Assembly: GCA_001464735.1 (NCBI GenBank) | Contig: LNDU01000030.1 | Location: 1-64,000, forward strand | Origin: Nitrospira sp. Ga0074138 | Lineage (GTDB): Bacteria > Nitrospirota > Nitrospiria > Nitrospirales > Nitrospiraceae | DNA: 64,000 nt | Direction of reading: 5' to 3' | In this document: piece after piece, positions 10,144-20,461 of the stretch | Layout of the letters: every line of letters starts with the position of its first letter | Position numbering within the stretch: the stretch's first letter is position 1 | The notes under the pieces: model-generated | Database searches by the model: none | Told to the model about the DNA's origin: nothing | Seen by the model: the letters and a program-made list of their open reading frames with translations, nothing else | Translations under genes and position numbers: made by a program

Positions 10144-12569
10144 CCTGAGATCTCCCCTAATAACGTTTTCGCCTCGTCCGACCCCTCAAAGGCCGCGCCG
10201 GATGCGAGGGCTTTCTTCAGATGCAAGGAGGCCTCGGCACGCTGCCCCACCTTGGCGTAGGCGGCACCGAGATGGTAGTTGAGAATCGGGTGTTCCGGCA
10301 CCAATGTCGTCGCCTGCTGCAGGACGCGCACCGCATCGGCTCCATGCCCCATCTTATGATGGGTCCATCCTAAGGTATCGAGTAAATAGGCGTTCGGTTT
10401 CTGCGATTCAAACCCACGACTCAACGCCAAGGCCCGCTCCAAACTCTGGGTGTCCCCTTTCTGATCCACCAACAGGGCCGCCAGATTATTCGCGGCCAAG
10501 AGCGATGACGGGGCACGGCGAAGCACCAGTTCATACTGACCGATGGCTTCATCATAGTGCCGCTGCGCAGCCAAGCTGATCGCAAGCATGAGCCGCATCT
10601 GCTCATTGTCGGGGTTGAGATCCAATCCTCGCCGCAGCGCCGTGTCTCCCTCTTTCATCTGCTTTTGGCCATACCGAATCTGCGCCAGATGAATCCGTGG
10701 AGTTACCCATTTAGGATTGAGACGGGTTGCCGTGTCGAAATGGGACACAGCCGCCGCCGTTTCACCCTTTGTCAGCAGGAGTTCGCCGAGGAGCCCGCTC
10801 GCGTACGGATGGTCCGGAGATTTGACGAGAAGTTGTTCCAACCGACTCTGCGCCGACGTCAGCCTCCCGCGTCGCATATCCATTTGAACAAGCGCCAACA
10901 GGGGTTCCGGCGCAGACGGCCGCCGCTCGGCGGCTCGCCGATAGGAGGCTTCCGCGATATCCCATTGTTGTTGTGCTAGCGCCACATGGCCCTCGGCCAA
11001 ATCCGCGGTGGCATCGTCGGCTCCAGCCCGACGCAACTTGGTGAGGGTAGACTGACTCTTGCCCCAATCTTTCTCCTGCAGCTGTAATTGAAACAGCATG
11101 CCAAGCAGCGCGATATTGCCAGGATTTTGAGCGATGAGCGGATCCAGCCGCTGTTTGGCTTCTTTGAGCTGGCCGGCAGCAGCATCGAGTCCCACCAGCA
11201 TGGTCTGCGCTTCCAACATCATTGGGTTCAACGCGAGCGCACGATCCAAGCTTTCGCGTGCCAAGGCTGGTTCTCCGGCCAGCAAATGGGCACGGGCGAG
11301 CAACACATGCCCCTCGGTCAACTCCGGTTGATCTTTCAGAACGGAACGGAAATCCAAGGTAGCGTCTTTGCCATTCCCGCGTTGAAGTGCGATACGTCCA
11401 CGCAACATCAGCGCGTCGCTTGATCGATAATTATCCTTCAATACCGCCTCGATCTGCCGCTCAGCTTCATCCGTCTTTCCAACCAACCAGTCCATCCCCG
11501 CCAGCTTGATCTGGGCTTCCAATGCTTCCGGTTTACCGGAAAACTCCGTCTGGATCTCTCGATAAACTTCACGCGCCAGCTCACCCCGCTGAGTCGATTC
11601 ATAGAGACGGCCAAGCGCGAACCACAGTTTTCCGGCGCGCGGCAGTTCCTTTTTGGCCTGCTTGAGTGCCGCCTCTGCCGCCTCGAAACCACGACGCTTG
11701 CCGGCATACTCCGCAAGCGCTACTCGCCGCCGCTCATCCTCCGGCTCTAATCGCACGGCATCCTGCAGAATGGATTCCGCCTTGTCATACTGCTGCTGTT
11801 GGTCATAAAACGCGGCTTGTCGCAGACGGTGCGTCAAGATGGTCGGTTCCAATCTGGCGATCTGGTCGAGCGTCGATTCGGCATCCGCCGTCCGTCCCAG
11901 CTTGATCGACGTGGTCGCCAGCGCATCCAACAGTTCCAGATTGGTCGGACTGACCTCGAGCGCCCGGCGCAGATACGGCATCGCCTCCACCGAACGTTGG
12001 GTTGAGGTGTACAGCGAGACCACAAGCAACACGGCATCGATTTCCGCCGGAGCCTCGGCGACAAGCTTTTCAGCTTGTTCGACGGCCCCCTTCATATTGC
12101 CCGACAAGGCCACGCCTGCGATTTTGATCGCCTTGGCCTGCACATGATCCGGCTGGCTTGTCAGCAGCCGGTCCGCGATCTGCCCGGCCTGTTCCAAGGC
12201 CCGAACTTCCAGGTAATACTTAGCCAGCTTGACCATCGCTCGATCATGCTTCGGGTTCAGCTCTACAACTTGCTGATACGCAGCCATGGCGTTCCGCCAA
12301 TTACGCTCTTTTTCCTCGATCTGGGCATAAAGAAAATAGGCGTCGACGTCCTTCGGATCGATTTGAAGCACGTTTCTGATCTCGACGCGGGCTTTCGGAT
12401 AGTTTCCCTGCTGAAAATATTCTTGCGCCCGGAGACGGTACTTCGCCTTGCGCTCTTCCGGCCCACCACAGCCGCCTGACCCTACGGCCAGCACGACGAC
12501 TAATCCCAAGGCGACATATCGTGTCATCACTCTTTCCTCCTCCCCGATCATGGTGACCAGGCCCGCCAC
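10140..12569 (-). CDS. PEP-CTERM system TPR-repeat lipoprotein (PrsT-like)
   Basis: Lipobox VLAVGSGGCG, then YFQQGNYPKARVEIRNVLQIDPKDVDAYFLYAQIEEKERNW; many TPR repeats. Probable start MTRYVALGL (12527). Confidence 0.88.
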   Translation of the reverse strand: MAGLVTMIGEEERVMTRYVALGLVVVLAVGSGGCGGPEERKAKYRLRAQEYFQQGNYPKARVEIRNVLQIDPKDVDAYFLYAQIEEKERNWRNAMAAYQQVVELNPKHDRAMVKLAKYYLEVRALEQAGQIADRLLTSQPDHVQAKAIKIAGVALSGNMKGAVEQAEKLVAEAPAEIDAVLLVVSLYTSTQRSVEAMPYLRRALEVSPTNLELLDALATTSIKLGRTADAESTLDQIARLEPTILTHRLRQAAFYDQQQQYDKAESILQDAVRLEPEDERRRVALAEYAGKRRGFEAAEAALKQAKKELPRAGKLWFALGRLYESTQRGELAREVYREIQTEFSGKPEALEAQIKLAGMDWLVGKTDEAERQIEAVLKDNYRSSDALMLRGRIALQRGNGKDATLDFRSVLKDQPELTEGHVLLARAHLLAGEPALARESLDRALALNPMMLEAQTMLVGLDAAAGQLKEAKQRLDPLIAQNPGNIALLGMLFQLQLQEKDWGKSQSTLTKLRRAGADDATADLAEGHVALAQQQWDIAEASYRRAAERRPSAPEPLLALVQMDMRRGRLTSAQSRLEQLLVKSPDHPYASGLLGELLLTKGETAAAVSHFDTATRLNPKWVTPRIHLAQIRYGQKQMKEGDTALRRGLDLNPDNEQMRLMLAISLAAQRHYDEAIGQYELVLRRAPSSLLAANNLAALLVDQKGDTQSLERALALSRGFESQKPNAYLLDTLGWTHHKMGHGADAVRVLQQATTLVPEHPILNYHLGAAYAKVGQRAEASLHLKKALASGAAFEGSDEAKTLLGEISG

Positions 12570-14176
12570 ATGATTCCGCCTGACATCACCAGTAATACCA
12601 CTCCCAACCGGATCACGGCGGACGACCGCATGTACAGCAATAGTTCGAACGCAAAGAACAACACAACCGACTTAGCCGTCAACGATCCTATAGGCACGCT
12701 GCCGATCGTAATTTCAGGCAAAAACGGCATGACGACCGCCAAACACGCAATGAGCGCATCCAGCGGCGTCAGCTGAAATCGCTCATCCTCCGCCAACCGA
12801 ACCGCGAGAACGACCAGGACGGCCAGAGCCACGATTCCCAAATTCATCGGTGTCAGGACGTTGATAGGGGGTATTCGTGGAAACGCCTCTCCGTAATACA
12901 GAAGGCAGATGCTGCCGATATACAGCGCAGCCCGCACCACCCACGACAGTGCATAGCGCGTCAACAGCGAACCGATGACGGCAAGCGCCAGGCAACCGGC
13001 GATCACCCCCCCTTCGGCAGGAATTTCCCGCGGCACGGTGATGGACCAAACCAGATAGAGAGGGACCCCCACATACAAGAGATTAAGTGGCCAATCACTC
13101 AGCACTTGACGTCTAGAAGGATTTGAAACTGCCTGACGCGACAGAGACAAGAGTAATCCCGAGGACGACTCCACCGGCTCATGTCGGCGAACAAACAACA
13201 GGAGTACGGCACCTGCGTAGAGGAGATACGTCGCGAGAAGCACCGCGTCGGATTGCCATCGCAAGAGATACGCGCAACTCACCATGAGCCCATGCACCAA
13301 ATAGATGGCCGTGACAGCCTGGCCGTGCGTCAGGCCGAAGGTCAGCAGTTTATGGTGAAGATGATTCCGATCCCCGACAAACGGAGACCGCCCTTCCAAC
13401 CATCGCTGCCCCATGACACCGACCGTATCGAGCAACGGAACCCCCCAAATAAACAGAGCCAGCAACGGGCTATAGGCCGTATGATGCGCGTCGGTCAACA
13501 AAATGGCGGCAATCGCGAGATAGTATCCCAGAAACTGGCTGCCAGCATCGCCCATGAAGACCCGCGCCGGATAGGTATTGAACCGCAGGAAGCCCAGCAC
13601 CCCCCCCAGGACGGACACGATCAGCAGTATAAGAAGCGGTTCATTGACCTGATAGGCCAGATAGGCCAACCCGGTGAAACTGATCAAGGACAATCCGCCG
13701 GCCAAGCCGTCGAGTCCGTCGGAGAGATTGACAGCATTCGTCACTGCGACGATGACGACCAGCGTGAGGGGAACGGCTATCCAGGCGGGCAGCAACGCCT
13801 CATCAAAGAACGGCATCGAAGACCATCGGACTCCGACGACACTCATAGCGATCACGGCAGCCGCTACCTGACCGACGAACTTGACCCGATAATCAAGTCC
13901 AACCCGGTCGTCCCAGACACCGAAGAGCATAATGACGGCCCCACCGAGGAGGCTGGAGAGCAGAAACGACTCTTTCGGCGCCCATACCAGAACGGCGATG
14001 AAGGTGGCTGCAGCGAAGGCGATGCCACCCACCTTCGCGATCGGCTCCCTGTGCGCATGCCGTTCGCGAGGCAGATCGATGAACCAGAGACGGATCGCCG
14101 ACGTCGACAAGACAGGAATCAACGCCATACAGATGATCAACGACCCGATAAAACTGAGAAATAATGCCGAGCCCAT
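12548..14176 (-). CDS. WecA/MraY-family undecaprenyl-phosphate sugar-1-phosphate transferase with extended C-terminal membrane region
   Basis: NAVNLSDGLDGLAGG, FMGDAGSQFLGY, GDRNHLHHKLL motifs; about 190 extra C-terminal residues with several TM segments. Confidence 0.9.
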   Translation of the reverse strand: MGSALFLSFIGSLIICMALIPVLSTSAIRLWFIDLPRERHAHREPIAKVGGIAFAAATFIAVLVWAPKESFLLSSLLGGAVIMLFGVWDDRVGLDYRVKFVGQVAAAVIAMSVVGVRWSSMPFFDEALLPAWIAVPLTLVVIVAVTNAVNLSDGLDGLAGGLSLISFTGLAYLAYQVNEPLLILLIVSVLGGVLGFLRFNTYPARVFMGDAGSQFLGYYLAIAAILLTDAHHTAYSPLLALFIWGVPLLDTVGVMGQRWLEGRSPFVGDRNHLHHKLLTFGLTHGQAVTAIYLVHGLMVSCAYLLRWQSDAVLLATYLLYAGAVLLLFVRRHEPVESSSGLLLSLSRQAVSNPSRRQVLSDWPLNLLYVGVPLYLVWSITVPREIPAEGGVIAGCLALAVIGSLLTRYALSWVVRAALYIGSICLLYYGEAFPRIPPINVLTPMNLGIVALAVLVVLAVRLAEDERFQLTPLDALIACLAVVMPFLPEITIGSVPIGSLTAKSVVLFFAFELLLYMRSSAVIRLGVVLLVMSGGIMWRAWSP

Positions 14177-14188
14177 CGCCCCTACCCC

Positions 14189-15832
14189 TCAATCGGGAAC
14201 ATAATGACTCAATAACGGGGTCACTAACCCGGCCATCGCCTGTAACCGTCCATCGGCGGACGCTTCCTCCTCACCGGGATGGACCGTGGACACTAAACGC
14301 ACGAGTGCCCCGTCGGCACGATGCCTGGTCAAGGAATCCCAGAAGAGGAAAAATTTCACGAGGTATTCGCTCGTCATCCAGCGGTCGCGCTGTTTGAACC
14401 AGTAATAGACGATCTGCTTATGGCTTCCCTTCTGAATGACGACTCGATTGACATCCCACGCGGCGACCGCCCCGGGAACAGACGCGATGGGTACCGACTC
14501 GAAGGACGTGATCTCCCAACCACCGCCTGGAATGCACTGCCTGGGAGAGTGAGACGACCGTCCTTTCTTTGGAGACTGGTAGTAGGCTACATAAACATTA
14601 ACGGGATGCCGATCGGCAGCGGAGTAGTCAGCCAACACATAGTCGTCTAAGGCCAAGGCGTCGAGATACTGCCGTTCCATAGCCGTCGAGACGCCTTTCC
14701 ATACTCCCAACTGCGATGGGAAATCGACCAACGGCTGTCGGGCAGGCAGAGAGGAAAACTCCCCTTCAGTCACGGCCGGGTCCGCCACCGTCACCATAGC
14801 GAGCAGACTTGCCCCTACCACCACAGGCCAGAACGCAATCCGTGCAGCCGGCGTAGTGATCTGGAACGGCAAGGCCGCACCAACCTTGGGAAGACCGACC
14901 AATTCCGCGAAGGAACGGCCGGGTGCGGATGAACCGATCCGAGCAAGAATCCACATTTCCGCGCAGAGCAAGGCGAGGCTCGCAACGAAGAAAATCCACC
15001 CTTCAAAAAAGTGGGTAAACCCTTCGGCTGCAGCTTGCCCATACGTGCCGACCAATACACCGATGACTCCGATCCGAAGCCCATTCAAGAGAATCGAGAT
15101 CGGAATACTCGACAGCACGAGGACGGCTCGTTTCCACAACGATTCACGGTAGAGATAGGCGGCCAGCAGCGTCAAAGCCGTGAGCGGGAAGAGATACCGC
15201 AGGCCGCTGCAGGCTTCGACTACTTGAAGTTGAATCGGCCCAAGATCGATGACATTCCCTTCCCGATAAGCCGTGACACCGATCAGATGAAGGACACCCA
15301 CGCCCAACGCAGACGACCATAACTGCAGACGGCTCGACAACTCGTACTGCAGAAATGTCGGCGGGGGAATCGCGGCGAGCAGATAGAGCAGAGGAAAGGC
15401 CAACAGGCGAACACCGGACAGCCCGATCGCACAGACGAGCAATCCGACGATCACCATCCACAGTGAAACATGCATCACCGCATGTATGGCGGAGAACTCG
15501 CCGACGACGTACACGAACAGCCCGGCCGCGACGATCCCAGGGCCCCACCACGCGCCCCAACGCGCAATGACTTCCAGCGCCCGCCATCGCCACCAGATCA
15601 TGTACAACACGATCAGTGGAATGAACGGCCCATGGCTGTTGTTGTCTTCCAGCCATGCCTCTCCCAAAAACCGCAGACTGTCCGCATAGAGATACCCAAG
15701 GACCGTTGTGACCAGAGCCAGGATCGACCAGAGGACCACTGTCTTTCGGTAGATCGAGGGTTGAATCACCGATGAATCAGAGGAAGAGGGTACCGACGTA
15801 TCCAGCATCGTAGGTTGTAAACTCATGATCAT
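14189..15832 (-). CDS. Exosortase with fused C-terminal EpsI domain (XrtD/VPLPA-type architecture)
   Basis: Exosortase catalytic motifs EACSGLRYLFP, NGLRIGVIGV, HFFEGWIFF; EpsI-like tail LPARQPLVDFPSQLGVWKG...SPRQCIPGGGWEI. Likely start MIMSLQ. Confidence 0.88.
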   Translation of the reverse strand: MIMSLQPTMLDTSVPSSSDSSVIQPSIYRKTVVLWSILALVTTVLGYLYADSLRFLGEAWLEDNNSHGPFIPLIVLYMIWWRWRALEVIARWGAWWGPGIVAAGLFVYVVGEFSAIHAVMHVSLWMVIVGLLVCAIGLSGVRLLAFPLLYLLAAIPPPTFLQYELSSRLQLWSSALGVGVLHLIGVTAYREGNVIDLGPIQLQVVEACSGLRYLFPLTALTLLAAYLYRESLWKRAVLVLSSIPISILLNGLRIGVIGVLVGTYGQAAAEGFTHFFEGWIFFVASLALLCAEMWILARIGSSAPGRSFAELVGLPKVGAALPFQITTPAARIAFWPVVVGASLLAMVTVADPAVTEGEFSSLPARQPLVDFPSQLGVWKGVSTAMERQYLDALALDDYVLADYSAADRHPVNVYVAYYQSPKKGRSSHSPRQCIPGGGWEITSFESVPIASVPGAVAAWDVNRVVIQKGSHKQIVYYWFKQRDRWMTSEYLVKFFLFWDSLTRHRADGALVRLVSTVHPGEEEASADGRLQAMAGLVTPLLSHYVPD

Positions 15833-15891
15833 TCCACAGGTATGACGGTCAGACAGTCTACCGTCCGCTGATCCCTCGTGGGCCACGTCAA

Positions 15892-15919
15892 TCTCAAGTT
15901 TGTGTTAACTGATTGTTAA
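15892..15919 (-). promoter_or_regulatory. Pho-box-like 11-bp direct repeats upstream of exosortase gene
   Basis: Minus strand TTAACA-atcag-TTAACA-caaac-TTGAGA. Confidence 0.65.
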
Positions 15920-15936
15920 AAAGCGAACAGGGTCGT

Positions 15937-16848
15937 CTATCGTGCGGTGAGATCGGTCGGACGGTCGGGGGGACTAGAACGGATTTGATTCAGGAATCGT
16001 TTGGTTACCTGCCACCAGGGAGCTTCTTCGTTCCAGGATTCAGCCCCACGGTCCCCCCACCCGCCCCAAATTACGAGACCATCGGCATGTTGAGACACAG
16101 TATTCAATTGAAGTTCCCAGTACTCCGGTTCGACAGGCTGCAGTCGCAGCTTGGCGTTGGACTCATGGTACTGCGGCCAGAGAAACGCATAGACCGGCTT
16201 TCCGTTTGCTTTCCGTCTGGCTTCCGTCAGCTGCGCGACGGCATAGGTCACCCAGCCTTGTCGGTCCGGATAGAAGGTATAAAGTGATGGATACAACGCA
16301 TCCAGCTGAGCCGCCAACTCATCCAATCGGTCGTTATCCTGTTGCCACGCTTGATGCTCTTTGCTCGCCAGACCGCGTATCGCCCGCCAATAGTCGTTCA
16401 ACGGTACGGTGCCATAGGCCCCAACCTGGATATTCGGGGCTTCGGCCTTTATCCACGATAGGATCGTCACCAACTTCCCGACATTCTCTTTCACAACCTG
16501 AGGATTTCCCTTGAGCGGCCATCGTTCGATGTCGATAATCACCGGTTGCGATGCTCCACTCAATTCCTTCCCGATGGATCGTACCGTCTGTTCCGGCGGC
16601 ATTGCCGTCGCTGCATGCTTGCCGGGGAACAAGCGCGCCTCGTAGAGGAGCGTGATAGGCCGAATAGGATAACCGGCGAAGGAAGGCTTGTTTTTATACA
16701 GAGTCGCATCAAATACAACGAAGGGTCTGCGATCAGCCACCGAAGCGGGAGCCGCTGTGTCAGCCGGAGAAGGACGCCCCAACGTGCCCACCAAAATAAG
16801 TCCAGCCATCAACAACTTGATCCATCCAATTCTTGATCGGCGCATCAT
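15937..16848 (-). CDS. Secreted glycoside-hydrolase/hyaluronidase-like protein
   Basis: Signal peptide; VFDATLYKNKPSFAGYPIRPITLLYEARLF...PVIIDIERWPL...YAFLWPQYHE...GLVIWGGWG suggests a TIM-barrel GH fold. Confidence 0.55.
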   Translation of the reverse strand: MMRRSRIGWIKLLMAGLILVGTLGRPSPADTAAPASVADRRPFVVFDATLYKNKPSFAGYPIRPITLLYEARLFPGKHAATAMPPEQTVRSIGKELSGASQPVIIDIERWPLKGNPQVVKENVGKLVTILSWIKAEAPNIQVGAYGTVPLNDYWRAIRGLASKEHQAWQQDNDRLDELAAQLDALYPSLYTFYPDRQGWVTYAVAQLTEARRKANGKPVYAFLWPQYHESNAKLRLQPVEPEYWELQLNTVSQHADGLVIWGGWGDRGAESWNEEAPWWQVTKRFLNQIRSSPPDRPTDLTAR

Positions 16849-18140
16849 TCTCGTCCCACTGCCACGGGCTGTACCATCGCATCCGCGACCTCCGGCTGCG
16901 GCATACCGGTCGATGCGGATTCCAACAGCACACGCCAACTGTCGAGTGCGTGGGAGCGTGCGTACTTTCGGTCAAAGGCTCGGCGCGCGCAGACCCCTGC
17001 ATTGGCAACCTCAGGCCCCCCACTGGAAAGGCGAAGAATACAGGCCGCCAGGGCGTCCACCTCACCGATACAGAAGCTCCACCCACAACGCTCCCGCTCA
17101 AGAATACGGGCGATTTCCCCTTCAGGATCGCCGATGTTGATGATCGGACGTCCCGCCGCTGCGATACCGTAGAACTTGCTGGGGACGATCAGCCCTTCCA
17201 ATGTTGGACGCAGGGAGACGAAATGCACGTCAGGGACACTCAGGCTCCAGTGAAGCTGATCGGCCGCTTGATACGGATGAAACTGCACGTTCGTCAACCG
17301 ACGCTGAACGGCCTCCGACTCCAGCCAGTGCCGAGCGATCCCCTCGCCGATGAACACGAATACGATATCACTCACCGCCTTCAGCCGATCCGCCGCGTCA
17401 AGCATGGTCTTGAATTCATGCACATGGCCCATATTCCCCGAATAGCCGAAAACAAATTTTCCAGCTAGACCCCATCTTCTGATGAGCGGGTTATCGTCCT
17501 TAGGGATCGGTTGAATGGCCTCGCCATCCGCCCAATTTTCGATGATTGTAATCTGGTCGGAGGGGATTCCTTCGTCGCGCAGTCGCTGCGCCATGATCTC
17601 GCCCAATACCACATTGGAGCGGCCCTGCCGTAGCGATTGATTACGCAGCCGCTTGAGCATGGGAGCGGCAAAACGCACGCCGTACACCTCCATTGAAGTG
17701 GCGACCTCCGGAAACAGATCCTGTACCCAATTGACCAATACACCGCGCTTGAGCTTGACAACCCATGCGGCAGGAACAGACATCATCGGCGGATCGGTCT
17801 TAGCCACCACGACGTCACCAGCTTGTACCAGTCGAAGCAGGTGCCACGTGGCTCCCAGGTAAAACGTCAGATAGTCGATCATGCGTCCCCACAGTCGAGC
17901 TCGCCCGAAACGCGAAGTCCTTACGCGATGCACCCGAACTCCACGAATCGTTTCTTCGCCTGGAAGAGTTGCTCGCGGATCGCCGTACAGCTGACAACCG
18001 GTGATGACATGGATATTCTGACCACGAGACGCCAAATCGAAGGTCAGGTCGCTCAAGAGCTGGCTCGTCGCCGAATGATCCGGATAGAAGTAGCGGTTGA
18101 TGAAGATCGTCTTGGACATGGGTATGGAGGCGTCGGGCAT
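16845..18140 (-). CDS. Glycosyltransferase family 4 (WcaI-like)
   Basis: IFINRYFYPDHSATSQLLSDLTFDLASRGQNIHVITG...FGYSGNMGHVHEF...IPSKFYGIAAAGRPII. Confidence 0.88.
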   Translation of the reverse strand: MPDASIPMSKTIFINRYFYPDHSATSQLLSDLTFDLASRGQNIHVITGCQLYGDPRATLPGEETIRGVRVHRVRTSRFGRARLWGRMIDYLTFYLGATWHLLRLVQAGDVVVAKTDPPMMSVPAAWVVKLKRGVLVNWVQDLFPEVATSMEVYGVRFAAPMLKRLRNQSLRQGRSNVVLGEIMAQRLRDEGIPSDQITIIENWADGEAIQPIPKDDNPLIRRWGLAGKFVFGYSGNMGHVHEFKTMLDAADRLKAVSDIVFVFIGEGIARHWLESEAVQRRLTNVQFHPYQAADQLHWSLSVPDVHFVSLRPTLEGLIVPSKFYGIAAAGRPIINIGDPEGEIARILERERCGWSFCIGEVDALAACILRLSSGGPEVANAGVCARRAFDRKYARSHALDSWRVLLESASTGMPQPEVADAMVQPVAVGRE

Positions 18141-18157
18141 CGCCGCCTCGCTTCCTT

Positions 18158-18997
18158 TCAGGTTAAGAGCCCTCGCTGTTGCCGTTCCAATTCGCGCATC
18201 TTCAGTACGATCATGTATTCGTAGAATGCCTGTAGGACACAGTAGGTCAACCCTGCCCGCCCATCGAGCCATCCCCGCTGCCATACGTAGAAATAGAGAA
18301 ACTTGATCAGCGGCCTTAAGGGCAGTCGGAACGATAAGTTCTTGAGCGCTCGACGGCGCATCGCCGGGTCAGCATCGAACAGCCGAGGTTCACCCGCCGA
18401 ACTCTGGTGGACCTGCTTCATGCCTTCCTGCGCTTCCAACTGCGAATAGCGATTGTGCTTATCGATCCACTCAGAAATCCCTTTACTGAAATTGTAATGC
18501 GTCAACATGCCGGTCAGGTATCCGTGTGGGCCATCGATGATGGGTACCGGATTCACCAACCGCTGAAATCGGACATAAGGAGGATGAAAGAAACGCATGA
18601 TGAGACCCGGCGGCATCGCATGTTTGATCCACCGGCCCATGAACATATTCTGCCTTCCACAGTAGTACGCGATAGGAGCACGCCTCGCCTCATCCGCGAT
18701 GGCAAGCAGTTCGTCCTTCAGGTCTTCCGTCATGCGTTCATCGGCATCGAGATAGAACACCCAGGAATGTTTGAAGGACACGTGCTCAAGCGCCCAATTC
18801 TGATGGGCAGACCAGTTGTCGAAGCGGCGCTGCACAACACGCGCGCCCATTTCCTCCGCAATTTTGACCGTCCGGTCGCTACTGAACGAATCCAGTACGA
18901 CGATGTCGTCCGACCACTTCACCGATTGAAGACAGTCGGCGAGGTTGCGTTCCTCGTTCAGCGTCAGAATGAGAATGGACAGGCTCATGTTTTCCAC
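18158..18997 (-). CDS. Glycosyltransferase family 2 (WaaE-like)
   Basis: LSILILTLNEERNLADCLQSVKWSDDIVVLDSFSSDRT...FYLDADERM. Confidence 0.92.
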   Translation of the reverse strand: MENMSLSILILTLNEERNLADCLQSVKWSDDIVVLDSFSSDRTVKIAEEMGARVVQRRFDNWSAHQNWALEHVSFKHSWVFYLDADERMTEDLKDELLAIADEARRAPIAYYCGRQNMFMGRWIKHAMPPGLIMRFFHPPYVRFQRLVNPVPIIDGPHGYLTGMLTHYNFSKGISEWIDKHNRYSQLEAQEGMKQVHQSSAGEPRLFDADPAMRRRALKNLSFRLPLRPLIKFLYFYVWQRGWLDGRAGLTYCVLQAFYEYMIVLKMRELERQQRGLLT

Positions 18998-19079
18998 TCT
19001 TCAGCCATCAGATGGTTTGCGAGCGCATCCTTGAGATAGCGCAGTCTACTCTTGGCGAATTGTGACGGAGCGACGGCCA

Positions 19080-19107
19080 CGTCAAATTTGTGTTAGGCGA
19101 ATGTTAA
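19080..19107 (-). promoter_or_regulatory. Pho-box-like repeats upstream of GT2 gene
   Basis: Minus strand TTAACA-ttcgc-CTAACA-caaat-TTGACG. Confidence 0.6.
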
Positions 19108-19267
19108 ATTGATATGCGGAGGGAGAGGCGTGGGAACTCGGTTCAACTCAATCGATGTCGCTTCTCGGGCATTAGTGAACCTATTCGAACGGATAAATTG
19201 CTGAGATCCAGAGCATGGGCATTATTTCAAGCAGCACGTACGGGCTACGATCGGGCACGAACGCTTC

Positions 19268-19906
19268 TTATGGTTTCTTGGCGATGGCTATCAACGACTT
19301 CGCCAGTGCCGGGATACGGCCGACCCTTCTAAACGAGATGTCTTTAAATCCTGCCTCTTCCAATAACGCCATGAGTGTTTTCATCGACCAAAACTTGATG
19401 TGTCCGTGATCCCACAAGGCTGTGAAGTGTGCATCAAGACCTCCGGTGAGCGCCAAGGCCAGATTCTTCCAATAGCCATGGTACGGCGTGGAAACAATCG
19501 CGGTACCAGACGGCTCCACGAGATCGTAGAGCGTCTTGGCAAAGACGCGAGGCGCATAGAGATGCTCAACTACTTCCAAACTGATGACAATTGGGAATTG
19601 CCCATGGATCTCAGCGAGGCGGTCGTAAGCCGATCCCGGCTGAAGTAGGAGGTGCGGATATCGGCGTCGAGCTTGTTCCAACCCTTGAGCTGAGACCTCC
19701 ACGCCAGTAGACTGATAACCCGCTTTCGCCAAAACCGCAGCAACCGCTCCGTTTCCACATCCAATCTCAAACACCCGCCGCTGACTTGGCGGAACAGCGA
19801 GCGAGGCCAGAATGGCCAACAAAGACGGGACAAGATAGTTGTGTGATGCATTGAGTTCACTGTCTTTGTAGACGTAACCGGAAAGATCCACCACTCTGCC
19901 CGTCAT
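19268..19906 (-). CDS. Class I SAM-dependent methyltransferase
   Basis: RVFEIGCGNGAVAAVLAKAGYQSTGVEVS...ISLEVVEHLYAP. Confidence 0.9.
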   Translation of the reverse strand: MTGRVVDLSGYVYKDSELNASHNYLVPSLLAILASLAVPPSQRRVFEIGCGNGAVAAVLAKAGYQSTGVEVSAQGLEQARRRYPHLLLQPGSAYDRLAEIHGQFPIVISLEVVEHLYAPRVFAKTLYDLVEPSGTAIVSTPYHGYWKNLALALTGGLDAHFTALWDHGHIKFWSMKTLMALLEEAGFKDISFRRVGRIPALAKSLIAIAKKP

Positions 19907-20448
19907 GTTTCCTCTTGGTCTGGTTCATACTTTCTGATGACACGAGCTGGATTCCCCCCCACCACGGTCCAGGAATCGACATGACGAAACACACTCGCCC
20001 GTGCACCGACCACTGCTCGCTCTCCAATAGTAACTCCAGGTCCGATGAAGACATCCGCTGCGACCCAGGCACCACTGCCGATCGTAATTGGAGCTGTGAT
20101 CAATGGCATCCCCTTGGCTCGATAGTCATGTCCGGCAGTACAGAGAAACGAGAATTGGCTGACCGTCGCCTCAGGTTCGAGCGTAATCCGGTCGACCGAG
20201 TAACATTGGACATAGTCGCCTAAGCAACTCCCTTCCCCCATGGTCAGATTCCACGGAGCCCAGATCCTGGCTGAGGGATAGGGATGAGCCCCCTTTCCGA
20301 TGATGGCCCCGAACCTCCTGAGCAAAAACCTTCTCCAGCCGTGGAAGACCCTTGGGCTCGGACGGTAGGCGACCCACCAAACCAGACTCCAGAGGGCCCG
20401 ACTAGGTCTGTTCCAGACCGTCTGAACAGGCGATGGAAAATCTGTCAC
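19903..20448 (-). CDS. WcaF-like hexapeptide-repeat acetyltransferase
   Basis: Hexapeptide repeats PITIGSGAWVAADVFIGPGVTIGERAVVGARASVFRHVDSWTVVGGNPARVIR; ATGA overlap with downstream gene. Confidence 0.88.
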   Translation of the reverse strand: MTDFPSPVQTVWNRPSRALWSLVWWVAYRPSPRVFHGWRRFLLRRFGAIIGKGAHPYPSARIWAPWNLTMGEGSCLGDYVQCYSVDRITLEPEATVSQFSFLCTAGHDYRAKGMPLITAPITIGSGAWVAADVFIGPGVTIGERAVVGARASVFRHVDSWTVVGGNPARVIRKYEPDQEET

Positions 20449-20461
20449 GGCAACTCCTCGT

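Noticed and set aside
13181-14164. 327-aa plus-strand ORF opposite the WecA-like gene
   Set aside because: Low-complexity, charged antisense translation of a clear membrane-protein gene; no family features.
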